From IMG/VR virus record IMGVR_UViG_3300040946_000054, positions 1-24,383 of that record: a DNA stretch of 24,383 bases. One strand, written 5' to 3'. The position numbers were made by a program, and so were the translations under genes. How positions within the stretch are numbered: position 1 is the first letter of the stretch; the number at the start of each line of letters is the position of its first letter. This document shows, in pieces, positions 23,844 to 24,383 of the stretch. The notes under the pieces are model-generated. The model was given only the letters and a program-made list of their open reading frames with translations. It did no database searches and was not told the origin of the DNA. This DNA is from a virus.

Positions 23844-24365
23844 TCACATGTTGACACACGAAGCGGCCAGCAACGTCCAAGTGACGTTCTGGCCCCTCGC
23901 CGCATAGGGCTTGTCGGGGAGCTTCTGAAAGCCGACCCCGGACATGAAGTGGCCGCTGCCGTCGAGGATCGTCCGGAAGGCAAGCGTAGTCGAGAGCCAG
24001 TTCGACACGTCACCTCCGTTGGCGGCGGTGACCAGAGTATTGTAAAGGTCAACCAGAGCGTGGTGCAGAGAGGAGGTCTGCTGCATCTCGATGGTGACTT
24101 CGGCGCTGTCGCCTGCCACGTAGGAGCCCATCACCACGCCGTCGGCCGCCGTGTCCATCTCGGTGCGCTGCGTCATCATGCGGATGGTGATCGTTCCGGT
24201 GCCGATGTTGCCGCCGACGATGGGGAATCCGGCCTGAAGCGCGGGGTTGGTCAAGGCTCCGACGAGATCCCGAAAAGAATAAGTAGTTTGGATAGCTTTC
24301 TGGCCTAGAAGTCCAGTCAGGCTTGCAGCAATGCCACCTAAGCTCGGAATGCCAAAAGTCCCCAT
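23844..24365 (-). CDS. Tail tube protein (DUF3277-like)
   Basis: This 173-residue protein is probably the subunit of the inner tail tube that the contractile sheath surrounds. It resembles DUF3277 phage structural proteins. After YSFRDLVGAL near residue 28 comes the family's core pattern: a T-M-RTEMDTAADGVVMGSY stretch, a V-A-G-D acidic turn, a hydrophobic strand with two adjacent threonine/serine residues, and ALVDLYN. The ending (ARGQNVTWTLLAA) also fits. The length is only slightly above the usual 140-150, because of a Gly/Leu-rich N-terminal extension. The ATG is preceded by a strong GGGGAGGTG Shine-Dalgarno at 7-8 bases. It is the first gene in the window and lies 8 bases upstream of the tail chaperone. 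The sheath gene would be expected just beyond the right edge. The family call is from memory of the motif, not a search. Confidence 0.85.
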   Translation of the reverse strand: MGTFGIPSLGGIAASLTGLLGQKAIQTTYSFRDLVGALTNPALQAGFPIVGGNIGTGTITIRMMTQRTEMDTAADGVVMGSYVAGDSAEVTIEMQQTSSLHHALVDLYNTLVTAANGGDVSNWLSTTLAFRTILDGSGHFMSGVGFQKLPDKPYAARGQNVTWTLLAASCVNM

Positions 24366-24383
24366 TTCGCACCTCCCCTAATT

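Overview
This window is the distal (tail, baseplate and tail-fibre) end of the structural module of a contractile-tailed bacteriophage or prophage. Every structural gene is on the minus strand, so the operon reads from the right edge to the left edge. Many neighbours overlap by 1 to 4 bases (ATGA, TGATG, TAATG) or are only a few bases apart, and I see no internal terminator. It looks like one co-transcribed, translationally coupled unit of at least 24 kb. The only plus-strand gene I accept is an inserted HNH endonuclease at 15628-16491. I see no tRNA, rRNA, CRISPR array, insertion sequence, integrase or attachment site.

Layout in transcription order: tail tube (DUF3277-like, 24365-23844); tail assembly chaperone made in two forms by a -1 ribosomal frameshift (23835-23383 and 23835-23192); tape measure with a C-terminal glucosaminidase domain (23063-21483); Dit-like protein (21483-20794); baseplate plug (20786-20448); baseplate hub (20441-19380); Gp138-type membrane-puncturing spike (19383-18655); a small unknown (18639-18424); gp25/W-like wedge (18417-18022); baseplate J-like wedge (18022-16553); a vestigial gene start (16548-16501); the HNH gene (plus strand); DUF2612 protein (15569-14895); a tail protein (14886-14182); then a roughly 14 kb adhesin/fibre block of five genes, the last running off the left edge. 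Sheath and head genes would be expected just beyond the right edge.

The adhesin block is the unusual part. Four of its five genes (starting at 14182, 9389, 3978 and 1400) begin with what looks like a Sec signal peptide followed by Gln at +1. The two giant ones carry shaft repeats, and in the first each repeat has a cysteine pair at near-constant spacing. The domains look bacterial and extracellular: pectate-lyase-type beta-helices, two chitobiase/HEX-C-type repeats, and a choice-of-anchor D (ASPM/SPD-2/Hydin-like) domain. That domain set, the AxA-Q signal peptides and the moderately high GC suggest a soil acidobacterial host. This is an inference from domain style, not proof.

A second point of interest is the HNH insertion. 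It sits at the start of the DUF2612 gene. The original start (INPANDPRN) is stranded upstream, and an AT-rich copy with changed wobble bases (INPVNDPKN) now serves as the working start. The element appears to have brought a replacement 5' end for the gene it interrupted.
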